A stretch of 64,000 nucleotides of DNA from Symbiodinium natans. Its lineage: Eukaryota; Sar; Dinophyceae; Suessiales; Symbiodiniaceae. The translations under genes and the position numbers were made by a program. The stretch spans positions 1 to 64,000 of the forward strand of contig CAJNDS010001114.1 of NCBI GenBank assembly GCA_905221605.1, read 5' to 3'. The notes under the pieces are model-generated. The model saw nothing but the letters and a program-made list of their open reading frames with translations, was not told the DNA's origin and did no database searches. Shown piece by piece: positions 11,345 to 21,857 of this stretch (positions within the stretch are counted from its first letter, which is position 1; every line of letters begins with the position of its first letter).

Positions 11345-11969
11345 TAAGCACCAACGACCGGCAGCAGGTCGAGACCATGTCTGACCGTCAACATTCCAGC
11401 ATTCCAGGGGAAAAGATGGTGCCCTGACGACACGTATGCTGAGTCAAACTGGGCACTAAATTTGGCAAGAGCAAACTAATGATGGAATCAGATTGGTTCT
11501 TTTTTGGTGGGCCGGGGCGGGGGGCGGGGGGGGGGGAATGGGACGTATGACATGTTAAAGGATTGAGGTCGGTGACTCCAAGCTTACGGTCCAACTCAAA
11601 ACCTCCTCAACGTTCTCACTCTATCGACTCCATTGCACTAGGCCCTGAACTTCAGCGCTCACCAGCCAAGTGACAAAGTGGGGAACTCCTTTTGGACCTG
11701 CACCTCACAGGTCCGGAGTGTGGTGCAGAGCTGAGTGTGGAGCTAGTTCTCTGATGACGTTTGTTTTTCTTTGCCAGTCTAAGATAGGAAAGTTGCACAT
11801 TTGCAAATTTAAACGTGTTTCTTACACCGTGTGCGGCCAGAGAACTCCCTTCCGGGTGGGGAAGTGCACGAGGCCAATCCGGTAGTGCCGGTCACCCGGG
11901 TGCCTCTGCCGGACTTATGCGCCCGGGAGGTGCACAGGAGAGAACAGGATCACACAACATGGTACATAC

Positions 11970-12296
11970 TTATACATGCACACACACACACACACATATA
12001 TATAATATAAAATGAAAGATAAATAAAATATAAATATCTGCTACCACATAGATCTTTGCGAGGTGACAGACAGTTTTCAGCGGATTCGCTTGACTCTGAC
12101 TGGGGCCCGCGCACGAAATGCTTGAGGTGGGCGAGGTTCTTTTGGTAGCACTTGCTGCCTTAGAGCTGCGCGGTGTCCAGGCATTGATCTGGTAAAAAAC
12201 TGCCTGGCTTGATGCATGCGCGATGTGGTCGTCTCGGTGTCTCCTGTCCTCTCTCTCGTCTGGGCTCCAGACCATACTGGCAAGCCAGCAGAACAT
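11970..12296 (-). CDS. Unrecognised ORF(s), two frames
   Basis: Frame 1: MVWSPDEREDRRHRDDHIAH, then ASSQAVFYQINAWTPRSSKA. Frame 2 (12283-12077) is also plausible. It runs into a CA/TA microsatellite at 11.98 kb. Confidence 0.36.
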   Translation of the reverse strand: MFCWLASMVWSPDEREDRRHRDDHIAHASSQAVFYQINAWTPRSSKAASATKRTSPTSSISCAGPSQSQANPLKTVCHLAKIYVVADIYILFIFHFILYICVCVCVHV

Positions 12297-12542
12297 TCTC
12301 GGGGTGATAGAACCTGCTGGAGTCGAGCAGCACTGGCTTAAGGTTTCAGGCCTTGTGACGATTGTGACCAGGCGGGGCTATGGGTCTTCCGAACCCACGT
12401 GGAAGGCTCCTGTCTAGTCTTTCCCTAAAGCACTTGGGGGAACCTCAGCTTCTCCCCTCTGCAGAAGCGGCCTGCGGCGATGCTCCTCGGTGAAATCCTT
12501 AGACGATCTGTGGCTGTCTAAAACAAACACCTGCCACTCATT

Positions 12543-12797
12543 TTATACAGTTCTGGGAGCTTGGAAGACCTCACACTGTAAAGTGTAAACCCCATACACC
12601 TTGAAGTTTGGGACTATGGGAGCTCTTGCGGGGACCCCAAGCCGTCCTCTGACCCCAACGACCTCCGAAGCATCCAGGACCCTCGAAGAACGCAGACTCC
12701 CCCCACTGGTCGCCTGTTCCAACAGGCTTGTTACGACTCCCTCATGTTTGCCAGGCAAGTCCCGACGATGCTCACAGGGCTGCGTATTTTCAGGCAC
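12543..12797 (-). CDS. Unknown exon
   Basis: After acceptor aacatgag|GGAGTC the frame reads GVVTSLLEQATSGGSLRSSR, then VLDASEVVGVRGRLGVPARA and PIVPNFKVYGVYTLQ. Balanced composition and good codon bias; no domain recognised. Confidence 0.48.
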   Translation of the reverse strand: MPENTQPCEHRRDLPGKHEGVVTSLLEQATSGGSLRSSRVLDASEVVGVRGRLGVPARAPIVPNFKVYGVYTLQCEVFQAPRTV

Positions 12798-12951
12798 TGG
12801 GAATCATGCTCCGAAGCCAGATGCGGGGGTGGTGTAGCTTTTTTTGGGTTGTTTTGGGAAAAAAGCCGGGATTGGGCCTCAAAACGGAAGATGCTTGGTG
12901 GGTTTCAGTGGAAATTATCCACTTTCAGGAACCATGAAGAGAATTCACGTC

Positions 12952-13146
12952 CTTTGCCTCATTCGTCTCACCCAGTCATTACATTATCATTGTGTGTAGA
13001 GTGTAGAGAGAGAATGAACGGAGAGAATGGACGAAACACGCCTTTCTTTAATGTGAAGAGTTAAGGCGTGCTTCGTTCATTCTCTCTGTTCATTCTCGAC
13101 ACACAAGAATAGTGGTAATGAATGAGTGAAACGAATGAGGGGAAAG
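12952..13146. repeat. Near-perfect inverted repeat, about 85-bp arms
   Basis: The left arm (about 12952-13044) and right arm (about 13062-13146) are reverse complements with a few mismatches and an 18-nt loop. Outer ends CCTCATTCGT...ACGAATGAGG; inner ends ACACGCCTT...AAGGCGTGC. It could be a MITE-like element or a long hairpin. No coding frame or obvious target-site duplication was identified. Confidence 0.85.
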
Positions 13147-13359
13147 TACTAATTTATCATCCGAGGCTGTGCTCTCGGTGAACGGCATCGCGCCCGCCCC
13201 CCCCCCTAGAGTCGGCATCCCCATGCTGATCCCTATGCTGCAAGGCTGAGACTTCGAACACCGGCTGTCGTGTCTCTCAACTCACCCTCAATCCTCAATC
13301 CATGAAAGCTGCGAAGCATCCGCTTCCTGAACCGGGTTGAAGGTGGCTAAGAAATCTGG

Positions 13360-13662
13360 TCACCGGGGCACAGTGCACTCCACACCGCGGTGGCAAGACG
13401 GGGTGGATCGCGTGGGAGGTGCGCCCGTGTGACCTGAGTTTGGAGAGACTGTGCGGGATCCAGAGCTTAAAAGGTGTGTCAGGTATTCTAGGACACAATT
13501 GCAATAGTGCCGAGCACAGCTGCGGATGCACTTTGCCAGGCCTGCAAACGGTTTACAAATGGCCTTGATGCCCTGCGCCAAAAGTTTCAAGACTTCACAG
13601 CTGTGCTGAGTCACTCGATGCACTGGCTCGCCTGAAAGAATCGGCGGGCGCGTAGCCACCAC
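13360..13662 (-). CDS. Unknown helical exon
   Basis: RVTQHSCEVLKLLAQGIKAI, then CKPFAGLAKCIRSCARHYCN and CVLEYLTHLLSSGSRTV is amphipathic and Cys-rich. The start at 13662 is an alternative codon, so an upstream acceptor is likely. No family recognised. Confidence 0.48.
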   Translation of the reverse strand: MVATRPPILSGEPVHRVTQHSCEVLKLLAQGIKAICKPFAGLAKCIRSCARHYCNCVLEYLTHLLSSGSRTVSPNSGHTGAPPTRSTPSCHRGVECTVPR

Positions 13663-13917
13663 CTCAGCTTGGCACGGGTGGCTGTTCAGGTCGAATAGTT
13701 GTCTGACTTTTTGTCATTCCGCAATTCCCCACCCCGTTCAAAGGGACCCATGTAAGCGGGCAGGGTGTCAGCTGCTCGGTGTTCGGCTTTTGCTGCGCGA
13801 AGGTGTGGGTTTCTTTTGGCCGGCTCAAGGTCAAGTGCCAAACAGTGGCAAAGTCAACATTAAAAGACTGGAGAAGAACCCATATAACTATTCTTCACAT
13901 GAAGACCGGTAGCGTGT

Positions 13918-14080
13918 GAGTTGCGCGTGCGCGTGCGTGGGTGCGTGGGTGCGTGTGCGTGTGCGCGTGCGCGTGCGCGTCACGTGCGCGTCGCGTGCGC
14001 GTGTGCGTGTGCGTGTGCGTCTGCGTGTGCGTGTGCGCGTGGGTGTGTGTGGTTTGTGTGTGTGTGTGTGTGGTGGGTGT

Positions 14081-14122
<42 letters not shown>

Positions 14123-14140
14123 GTGGGTGGTGTGTGTGGG
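13918..14140 (+). repeat. GT/GC alternating purine-pyrimidine tract
   Basis: More than 200 bp of GCGTGC, GTGTGC and GTGTGT with few interruptions. Long plus and minus frames across it (Val/Cys or His/Thr repeats) are artefacts. Confidence 0.95.
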
Positions 14141-14291
14141 GCGCCCCGCTCGGCGTCGGTGGCAGCTCAATTTAAACAAAGGCCCCTCACGAAGTTGTGG
14201 GGAACAATGTCCTGCACGCTTTCTGAGCCTTACCTTCCGAACATCGCACCCAGAATGCGGAGAAAGGCTTACCAAGTTCCCGCAACAAAAC

Positions 14292-14678
14292 TTACCCCTT
14301 ACCGAACCCACGATGAACTCTCTCGTAGAGCCGTGTCCCAGGTACTGCTTGGGGCAGAGGCTGGGACGGAGGCCTCGGCATCCGTGCAAGACTGTTTGAG
14401 AGCTGTTGGGGGGACAGCCCTTCTCTTGGTTGAACATGTTTTAGGGGGTTAAGCCGGTTTGCGATGGCTTGCGAGAATTTCAGGGGCCACAAGCCGAGAA
14501 TGATTTTGTTTTCGGCGGCTTCGGGGTTCTCCGTCCTCGGGTTAGAAGGGTATCCTAGATCCTGCTGAAGATCGGGATAAAAACGGCATAGGGGCACCCT
14601 TCTGAAGAGCAGAATGAAGCTCAAGCACGCAAACCCTGAGCTGAGGGTGACCCTCAAGTCCCGCTCGCCGAAGCTCAA
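14292..14678 (-). CDS. Unrecognised ORF, 128 codons
   Basis: ATG-started minus ORF (SFGERDLRVTLSSGFACLSF, then FYPDLQQDLGYPSNPRTENP) ending in a Pro-rich tail. Coding-like but without domain or splice support. It adjoins the GTGC microsatellite at 13.92-14.14 kb. Confidence 0.4.
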   Translation of the reverse strand: MSFGERDLRVTLSSGFACLSFILLFRRVPLCRFYPDLQQDLGYPSNPRTENPEAAENKIILGLWPLKFSQAIANRLNPLKHVQPREGLSPQQLSNSLARMPRPPSQPLPQAVPGTRLYERVHRGFGKG

Positions 14679-15074
14679 GGTCCCAGTAGATTGTCAAGAA
14701 AGAGGAAGCCCAGACGTCCAAAAGCGAGGATAGTTTCGCATGTCGCGAGCCCAGAAATCCAAAAGCGATGACAGCTTCAGGACGGCGAGGACAGCGAGCA
14801 CAATCGCACCCACGCCTCGGGCGAGAGCGCGATTTTCGTCCAAAATGCGAGCAGGCTTCGAGAAAAACCCATTGTCCGCAGCCTTGGGCGTGGCGCGTGG
14901 TGACAGCGACCTAGCCCTTCTTACTCTTCACCTTGGAAGCCCGTACTGTTGACACACAAACCAACGAAAGAATCCCCAAATTTCTTTGTTGAAAATACAT
15001 CGTGTAGACACAGAAACCTTGAGTGCTGAAACATGAAATCCCTAATCCCCCCATAGGCCCCTGTGACGGACAAG

Positions 15075-15150
15075 GCACGTGGCTGGGGACCGCATGGCCG
15101 GGCACCACGTGGCCAGGGACCACATGGCCCGGGACGAAGTGTCCAGGCGC
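15075..15150 (-). repeat. Short minisatellite, 15-18 bp units
   Basis: About four units of GGGACCACATGGCC-like sequence. On minus they encode VPGHV-type pentapeptides in an open frame (15216-14911), but coding status is unclear. Confidence 0.7.
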
Positions 15151-15184
15151 AGTGTCGTAAGCCCCAAACCTTGGGACTGAGGAC

Positions 15185-15650
15185 TTAGAAGGCTGAAGGC
15201 AACAAAAAGACCACATCTGGCAAGGGAATTAGCTGCCCAGCCTTCAGATTCTCCAAGATCCCAAGCTTGAGCAGCACGCGCCGCTTAAACCGGCTCAATC
15301 CAGACAGGTTCTGCCCCGTAAGTTCTGCACGCTCAATGGTGAACTCCATGAAACGTGTGGGCTTGGACACGCCGAGTTGCGGAGGCTGACCCGCAGGGTG
15401 TGTGTAATAACCTGGGTCTCTGGGACGTTTACAACAGTTGCAGGAGTTTAAGGGCATGAGGTCGTTATTTAGGGCCTCGAGCGCTAAACTTGTCAGAAGC
15501 CAAGCCAACGGATAGGTCAAGAACTGGGGAGACATGCTCAGCCGCAGCAGCGAATACTGAGTTCAGCCATCCTTCAAACATGGGGCAGGCGGGCCGAGGC
15601 ACGCGGAGTCTTTTGAGCCCATTTGTGTCCAAGTCGACCCAACCACACAA
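15185..15650 (-). CDS. Unknown protein, two open frames
   Basis: 15590-15470 reads MFEGWLNSVFAAAAEHVSPV, then LDLSVGLASDKFSARG. 15360-15190 reads GVSKPTRFMEFTIERAELTG, then NLSGLSRFKRRVLLKLGILE and AGQLIPLPDVVFLLPSAF. Both are clearly protein-like and in different frames, implying an intron at about 15.47-15.36 kb that was not pinned down. Confidence 0.52.
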
Positions 15651-16100
15651 ATACTTCCCAAGTCTATCCGCCCAGCTCTACCCTCTCCTCTAAAGCTGCA
15701 AACCCTCCTCGACCCATCGAACTACACCGCCCCCCACCCTCCCCCTCCCCCTTCCCCCTTCCCCCCCCCGGCGACGTCGCTTCATCGGTTGAGACAGGAT
15801 GCCGGCTGGAGGATGCCCATACCTGCATGGCTCCGGTTAGCAAGCTGAGGTTCATTGAAAGGGGCGGGTCTTAAGGTAAGACCGTGGGGCCTGCGGCGTT
15901 AAAATTTGTGTGTTGTTTGCGGTTGAACGGGTTGCCGGGTTTAGTCTAGGGTTGCCATTGGACCTGCTTATGTATCAGGGTTTGGGTGTAGAGGTCCTTC
16001 ACAGTCACTGGTTTCAAGTACTTGTTGTCTTAAATATTGTTGTCGTGATATACAGCTGCTGCTTTATGCCGTTACTGCTATTGACGTTCGTTAAGGGGAT

Positions 16101-16629
16101 TTACGGCTTCTTGATCTGTTTCAGGGTATTGCAGGAAAAACCCACCAATGACTTTGCAACGTTAAACAAAAAGGCTTCGGCGCTCTTTGGTGTTCTGGCT
16201 TGCTGGGTTACTTTCTTGGCACTGGCCCAAAACTGGAAGAGGGTTTTTGAGGGCTTGGGGTTGAAGGCCACATGAAATTTGGAGCTTGCGTACGCCCGAG
16301 CTTTCGGGAGCCCAGCTTCTTTAGCATCTTTGATGAGGATTCTCGTGAACCGTGCGAGCCCTCACAGGTATTTTTCATCATTGAGAGGGCCGGGGCACAC
16401 AGGACGAAAGGGCGGCCGTTCATCTTTGCCGCACGGAGCGCCCATGGCAGCAAGGATGGACGTTGGTGTTGCCAGCTGATCGGGGAGTTCGTCTTGCACT
16501 CCTTTGGTAAGGTAGGCCTTCTGGACATCAGGAAGGTCACGGGTTTGCGGCTTTGTTGTGGGTAGGATGCGCAGTAGGGTGATATCGTGGGATGGAGAAT
16601 CTTCAAAACAGTGCTCCCCTTCCTGATGC
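16101..16629 (-). CDS. Unknown protein with one in-frame TGA
   Basis: From acceptor ttgaag|GCATC the frame reads HQEGEHCFEDSPSHDITLLR, then RDLPDVQKAYLTKGVQDELP, and after PLNDEKYL meets TGA at 16364-16362. It continues in the same frame with ILIKDAKEAGLPKARAYASS, then KTLFQFWASAKKVTQQARTP and AEAFLFNVAKSLVGFSC, to TAA 16101. Both halves have strong coding pattern. The TGA lies in CT|GTGAGG, a good GT donor, and an AG 75 nt on (gcaag|CTCC) restores phase, so an intron is the simplest reading. A pseudogene or a selenocysteine codon are alternatives. No family recognised. The long ORFs 16750-16208 (minus) and 16272-16565 (plus) are shadows. Confidence 0.55.
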
Positions 16630-16762
16630 CTTCAATCCAAAAGTCGAGAAGTGGTCGGGCTGCTTGCTGAAATGTTTGTGCATCTGAGCACCAGATGTAA
16701 GAATATCCAAACACGGGCCCTTTTGCGCTCGAATCCCTCCACGGCCCCAAAAATGCACAAGA

Positions 16763-17182
16763 CTAGCTGGATCCCACCCGGTGTGCATAAGCAATGTCCG
16801 AGGCTGCACTTTGAGTTCCGGGCATCATCTGCTGCATCTGCTGCATGTTAGGCATCTGTCCCATGTTGGGCATTTGTGCCATGTTGGGCATCTGCGCCAT
16901 GTTGGGCATCTGCGCCATGTTCGGCATTTGGCCCATGCTTGGCATCTGCGGCAAAGTAGGCGCCTGCCGTGCATGTGCCACTCGAACATTCAAAATTAGC
17001 AGGACGGCAACATGAACATGTGACTCGCTGCACCGGGACTCTCTGAGCAAGGGCAAGTGGGACGCGAGGCGAAGCAGGAGGGCCCTACTTCTAACACCAC
17101 CAAAGTAGAAACACTTCCGGAGTTAGCAGGCCTGTGCGGCTGCTGCCGGTGGAGGGGCCTCTTTGGGCGCCGGTGTTTTGGC
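16763..17182 (-). CDS. Met-rich repeat protein, two phase-matched exons
   Basis: Exon 17182-17132 (AKTPAPKEAPPPAAAAQ, acceptor gcgag|GCC, GC donor CACAG|GCCTGC) joins in phase 0 to 16963-16763 (acceptor cggcag|GCGCC), which reads APTLPQMPSMGQMPNMAQMP, repeats QMPNMA several times and ends MQQMQQMMPG, then TQSAASDIAYAHR, to TAG 16763. The repeat DNA is an 18-bp coding minisatellite. An Ala/Pro linker before a Met-rich stretch parallels the 50.1-48.2 kb gene (MMGGQQ then AAPAPRAAPP), so the two could be related. Met-rich amphipathic segments occur in SRP54 M domains and STI1 regions, but neither is established here. Confidence 0.6.
16847..16950 (-). repeat. 18-bp coding minisatellite (QMPNMA)
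   Basis: Five to six copies of an 18-bp unit (plus strand GTTGGGCATCTGCGCCAT) within the Met-rich exon, preserving frame. Confidence 0.9.
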
Positions 17183-17431
17183 CTCGCAGGTGGGGTTTTT
17201 AGAGGGTCCACGGTCGTGGAGGCTGCTCTTGGATCATGGCACCAAGAAAGAGGTGCTTTCGAGCTACGGGCCAGCTTGGCCAGAAAATGGCCAAGAGGAG
17301 CAACATGACCCCGTCCTAAACCCCAAAGAAAGGGAATCCGAAACTGCGAAACCCCGAAAGCTTTCGATGAAAGCTGCACCTCCGTGATAGTGAGGTGTGT
17401 GAGTGTGAGTGGTGTGAGGCCTTAGGGATGT

Positions 17432-17671
17432 TTAGGGCTTAGGGATGCTTAGGGCTTGGGGATGCCTAGAGCTTGGGGTTCTCGGATGGCACAAAACGTG
17501 CTCTCTTCCAGCAGTCCTGCTGTTCTGCGGAAACAAGGGGGTGGGGCGCCACCTAAAACCCGCAGTTCCGTGTGACGCCTCGCCAGGGACGAACCGCTTC
17601 TTGAAGAAGCGGTGGCCGCCGGGATGGATCTGCCGGTCGGGGTAATAGTGGGGTTTTGGTGCCAGCAACAT
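17432..17671 (-). CDS. Unrecognised ORF
   Basis: YYPDRQIHPGGHRFFKKRFV, then PGEASHGTAGFRWRPTPLFP is basic and aromatic. No splice support. Confidence 0.35.
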   Translation of the reverse strand: MLLAPKPHYYPDRQIHPGGHRFFKKRFVPGEASHGTAGFRWRPTPLFPQNSRTAGREHVLCHPRTPSSRHPQALSIPKP

Positions 17672-17863
17672 GCAGGCCCTTCTGATTCTTTGACCTCATC
17701 TATTTTCCTGGCTGGATGGAGCTACAGGTGAAGGCATTGAAGGTTTAAATCTTCGCCTGGGTCGATACTCGCAGCATGATCAGGAAAGAGCAGCTTAGAG
17801 ATCTTTCTGTCGTGGAGTTTCATCTTCAAGGAAGCCATCCTCCCGAACTCTCTCACACTTGTC

Positions 17864-18390
17864 TCAGACACAGCACGATGCGACAGGCCTGCGCCTTTCG
17901 CTCGTAGCAGTCCTCGCCTGGACTCTTGTGGAGCTTGGGTCTTTAGGAGTCAGAGCCGAGGGCGACAGCTTGTAAGCCTTGCGAGGTGTCTCAATGTTGA
18001 AATGCTCTCGACAAGCCTGCAAGCTAGAGCTGCAATGAACCAATACCCTATGCACATACACAACAGGAAACAAGCGGTCCCACTTAGTGCTTTCCGGAGG
18101 GCTCACGTTTGAAGCTGCTGCGTGTGAAGGAAGTTGGTGCGAAATTTTGCACATTCCCTCCGTGACCTGCAATGCCTGTCGCGACCTCTAGCAGAAGCCA
18201 CGAAGGCATGTACTACGAACGCACCACAGAGGCTGTCGTAGTCCCACTGAGCTCTGCACAAAGGTCGAAGGAATCGCAGGTCTGACCTGGAAGGGCTGTG
18301 CAGATGCGCAGAAAGCTTCAAGGCACCTCCTCGAAAGAGCGTGCGGCATACAGACACTCGTGGCGGAGGACGAAACCCAGCGCATTGCAT
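17864..18390 (-). CDS. Two open frames, unknown protein
   Basis: 18390-18180 (MQCAGFRPPPRVSVCRTLFR..., starting just after a telomere-like tract) and 18172-17864 (NVSPPESTKWDRLFPVVYVH, then RVLVHCSSSLQACREHFNIE and TPRKAYKLSPSALTPK) are both protein-like. They are in different frames, so a small intron near 18.17 kb is likely. No domain recognised. Confidence 0.45.
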
Positions 18391-18402
18391 CCTAAACCCT
18401 AA

Positions 18403-18663
18403 ACCCTAAACTCCGAACCTCTTAAGTTGGCCCAGGCCAAAGATGTGCAGACCCCAGCAAAACCAGCAAAAACAAAACCCAGGCATCCCGCACTTGAAGC
18501 GATCGCCACGGATGGGACTCATGTGGCACCTGAGTCTCACTGGCGCAACAGGCAGATTGAATAATTTTCTCGGTGCTTGCAATGTGTAGCAAAAGGGGAA
18601 CTGTAATGGAACAGTACTCTTCATGATCGAGGTTCTTCTGCTCTTGTCGTAAGAAAACTGCAA
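18403..18663 (-). CDS. Possible exon ending at a GTTTAGGG donor
   Basis: The minus frame ends in LGQLKRFG directly before GTTTAGGGTTTAGGGTTTAGG (complement of 18389-18402), a phase-0 GT donor. Upstream: MSPIRGDRFKCGMPGFCFCW. Upstream boundary unknown. Confidence 0.35.
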
Positions 18664-18677
18664 AAACCGGCAGAAGC

Positions 18678-19202
18678 CTAGCTTTCGATGCCTGTTAGGG
18701 CCGGAACGACGGACCGTTGTCTAGCATATGCTCGATCTGGGGGAGTTCCGGTTAACCGCGTAATCTGCCGTTTGGCCCCGCGAGTTACCACATGTCCGCA
18801 GGGTTGGGAAGTCTCATCCTCAGGCCCAGGACCCTGCATCCTGAAACCGGCTCTGTTCTTAGACTGCTGCGCTTCACCAAGGGGCACGCGCCTTAAACCC
18901 TGACGCCTCCCCCTCGAATCCCCCAATGCTCCTCCAAGGAGCCCGGAGCAGGTGATGCCCGTGTGGACTTCGTCCTCGTCCTTCGAGCTTTTGGGCTTCA
19001 GAGTGACCCACAAAATGACCATAAAGGAAAACAAAACGACCATATGTGAGAGAAGGCCTTTTGCAGTCGTGAGCTTGCAGCGCAGATTTCCACAGGGGGC
19101 GATTCGTAGACTCCTCTGCACCCTTTCAGGGCCTTTGAGGCCTTCAAACTCCAAGAGCCGAAGCCCGTAGAACTTCACCCAACACCCCTTCAGCCCCAGC
19201 AA
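18678..19202 (-). CDS. Membrane-span ORF, 174 codons, unknown
   Basis: The minus frame is open throughout. Its middle has LLSHMVVLFSFMVILWVTLK, a candidate transmembrane span, followed by KPKSSKDEDEVHTGITC, a charged tail. The flanks are less convincing and may be intron. No homolog recognised. Confidence 0.42.
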   Translation of the reverse strand: MLGLKGCWVKFYGLRLLEFEGLKGPERVQRSLRIAPCGNLRCKLTTAKGLLSHMVVLFSFMVILWVTLKPKSSKDEDEVHTGITCSGLLGGALGDSRGRRQGLRRVPLGEAQQSKNRAGFRMQGPGPEDETSQPCGHVVTRGAKRQITRLTGTPPDRAYARQRSVVPALTGIES

Positions 19203-19455
19203 GACATGAGCCTTCTGAAGGCAATACTCGGGCTCGCTAGGACTTCAGGAATCCCACAGCAGAAAAACTCCGAACTCCCCGAAGCAGCGAAGTGTCGCAG
19301 ATGTCAGCAGGCTTCATTTTGAAGCCGTCAAGCCCGAGATCGGCTCTGAAGAAACATTCCTAGGAAGTGCAGCCCGGCACTTCTGCAAAGTACAGCAACG
19401 GGCGCCCCGCGGACCCCCACGCGGCCATCATCGAGGATCGGAACACAAATATGTG

Positions 19456-19702
19456 TAATATATATATATATATGTATGTATGTATATATATATATATATG
19501 TTCGGTAGCCACACCCCCCGCCGGAACGTATGAAAACAAGCAGAAATCCAAACACAAGTTAGGTACCAGGGGGGGGGGCCCAAGTTAAGAAAAAACGCAA
19601 CAAATGTAAAACAGACACGCTCACACATCAGGTGTGTTTATACATATATATATATATATATCTATCTATCTATTTATCTCTCTCTCTCTCTCTCTCTCTC
19701 TG
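19456..19702 (+). repeat. TA/TATG and TC microsatellites
   Basis: Two TA-rich tracts (about 19456-19500 and 19640-19662) and TCTATC/(TC)n to 19702, with a G9 run at 19571. No gene seen between 19203 and 20020. Confidence 0.9.
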
Positions 19703-20021
19703 AGCGCTGAGCCTGGCCTGGGGCGGTGCAATCCTTGCCCCGCTCGCGTCGTTGCCCCTGGGAGTATCTGGATTTCCATTGGGGGTTTGCCTTCGCCAGC
19801 GCCCCCCGGGTTTCTGAAACCACGAAGCCTCTGAAACTCTAGGGCCCTGAGGTTTTTTGAGGGTTAGGTCCTACAATGCGGACACTTCGATGCTGTCAAG
19901 GAAGGGGGGCCCAAGAATCCTCAAACTCCTTCAAGCTTCAGTTCAACAGAAGAGAAACAAGTACGAACATTTACTAGCCAGTAACACTGAGAACGGGCGC
20001 TAAGACGAGACTCCAACATAT

Positions 20022-20270
20022 TTACCAGTTGAAATAGAGCATGCTGACGTCGCTCTCCTCGAACCCCTGGGCTTCGGACGCCATCCGTTCTGGGGTGGGC
20101 GATGCCTCTGACAGTGTTCGCATTCGCATTGGACTGACGGGAGCAATGAAAAGCCCTGACAATGCCGTGAAGTCTGGCGCCCGAACAGAAAGGTTTGAGG
20201 GTCGTCTGTCTGTGGGACGCGCGGGGTCTTTGACGGAAGCATCATGGAAGAAAGCCATGCGAGCCAGCTG
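20022..20270 (-). CDS. C-terminal exon, unknown protein
   Basis: After an AG (caaagacag|CTGGCT) the frame reads LARMAFFHDASVKDPARPTD, then SNLSVRAPDFTALSGLFIAP and EAQGFEESDVSMLYFNW, ending at TAG 20022. Strong coding pattern and an acidic, aromatic C-terminus. The longer ORF 20575-20000 in another frame is its shadow. Confidence 0.58.
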   Translation of the reverse strand, partial: QLARMAFFHDASVKDPARPTDRRPSNLSVRAPDFTALSGLFIAPVSPMRMRTLSEASPTPERMASEAQGFEESDVSMLYFNW

Positions 20271-21174
20271 TCTTTGTCAACCACACATTGCGTCCCGGGT
20301 TTACGAATTACCCCGCCCTCCCCCCACCCCAGAGCCCCTATTCTTGCTGAGAATCGCAGCTCTACGCGTGCAGGCTTCAGGACTTCAGGACTCCTCGATG
20401 GACGTCTGGGCTGATTGCACGAGCCCTCCCGCCCTGCTAAGGTCAAGCATGCGCAGGCCCATTTTCTGCCGAAGGTAGCACGCCAAACCACCAGGGTTTC
20501 GTGTTTAGGGAGTAGTGCCACTTTTGGGAGCGCCCAGCAGATGCCGCATTGAAGCTTAAGGACAGCATCAGGCAACAGAACATGTAGCCTCCCAATTGAT
20601 TAGGACCCCTGATATAGACCCCAAAATAGTACGATTTCCTCAGAATAAGGACCCCAAGAAGGTACCCCTAACATCGGAAACCCTCAAGTCTTGGGCCCCC
20701 CGGCCTGGTGACCGGCCGGCCGCTTGGGCATGTCGGTGCTGTCACCTCGCAGCGCTTTTTGCGGGGTTCCTTGACTATCCCCTCTCCGCCATTTTTTTTT
20801 GTTTTTTTTTTCTCTCTCTCTCTCTCTCTCTCTTTCTTTCTTCCTTTCTTTTTTTGGGGCATGGGGCAAGCCCCACGCCAAGGCGCGCCCCGATCCCGCA
20901 CCTGCTGAGTTTCTACCACCTGCCCTGCAGCCGATCTTCGGCCGCCTCACAGTCGTCCACCTATAGGACATTCTCGGTCCCCGAATTTCCAAAAGCAACC
21001 TCCCCAGCCCCCGCCTAGTGCCGTCGGAACGTGACTCCCCCGTCGGTTGGACTCTGTGCCCCGTGAGTTCTCACCGCCCCACATTCCATTGGCCCCTCAC
21101 AACAGCAAAGCAAAGTAACCCCTAACCCCCTACCTTAACGCTAACTAACTTGGGCGGTGATGCAGTCTAAAGTC

Positions 21175-21429
21175 CTAATCAATGAAGGCCCCCAGCAGTC
21201 TACGACTAGGGTCTCTCTCTCTCTGTAGATTTTCGTGTGGTTTCCAAGTGTTGGGGGCTCTGAAAATCCCCGCTTTTTGAACGCAAAGGCAATGGCTGCT
21301 ACACCGTTTGGAGTTTATGTCGGGGCGATAAAGTATACCCTTTGGAGTGTTGTTCGGCTTCCGCTCATCCATAAGGGGCGTGACCCAACTCAAGTGGCCC
21401 CAAACGAGGTCACCAGCGGCATTCCCCAC
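21175..21429 (-). CDS. Unrecognised ORF, 84 codons
   Basis: MDERKPNNTPKGILYRPDIN, then SKRCSSHCLCVQKAGIFRA is protein-like and Cys-containing. No domain. The rest of 20.6-21.2 kb is CT microsatellite and unassigned DNA. Confidence 0.38.
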   Translation of the reverse strand: MGNAAGDLVWGHLSWVTPLMDERKPNNTPKGILYRPDINSKRCSSHCLCVQKAGIFRAPNTWKPHENLQRERDPSRRLLGAFID

Positions 21430-21857
21430 ATCTGCCTACATTGGCCTTTGAAGCTCCCAGGGCCTCAGATCGGACACCTTCGCCCATCGCCTTGCCGGAG
21501 CCCACAAACCTTCAAGTCCTAAAGGTCCCAACTTAGCAACAAACATCGCATTTTCAGTTTCTAAGCAATAGGCACGTAGAAGGTCCCTGCGAAAGCGCAC
21601 CCGTTAACCCATTGTGTAAGATTGTACAAGGGCGAGGGGGAAGGGGAACCTCAAAGAATGTTCAAAATCCGAAACTTTTGGATGCAAGGGATTGTGAAAG
21701 ATAAAGCAGATATGCAAGCATTCTAACTTTGCAAAGTATGGGCAAGGCAAGCTGTAACCCAGGAACACTGGGTGTGCGGACAGTTTTGAACTACGCAGGT
21801 CTGCAGCCCGTTGCTGGTCGAACTGCTGGGCACTGACCCAGGATGATGGCCGTGTCC

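Noticed and set aside
13895-14452. Long ORFs on both strands at the GTGC tract
   Set aside because: Produced by an alternating GT/GC microsatellite that lacks stops.
15910-16275. 121-codon hydrophobic plus ORF
   Set aside because: Its 3' part is the antisense of the strongly coding minus frame at 16101-16629; T-rich DNA gives a false membrane protein.
16272-16565. 97-codon plus ORF that looks protein-like
   Set aside because: Exact antisense of the minus frame, which has better charged-residue balance and continues beyond it.
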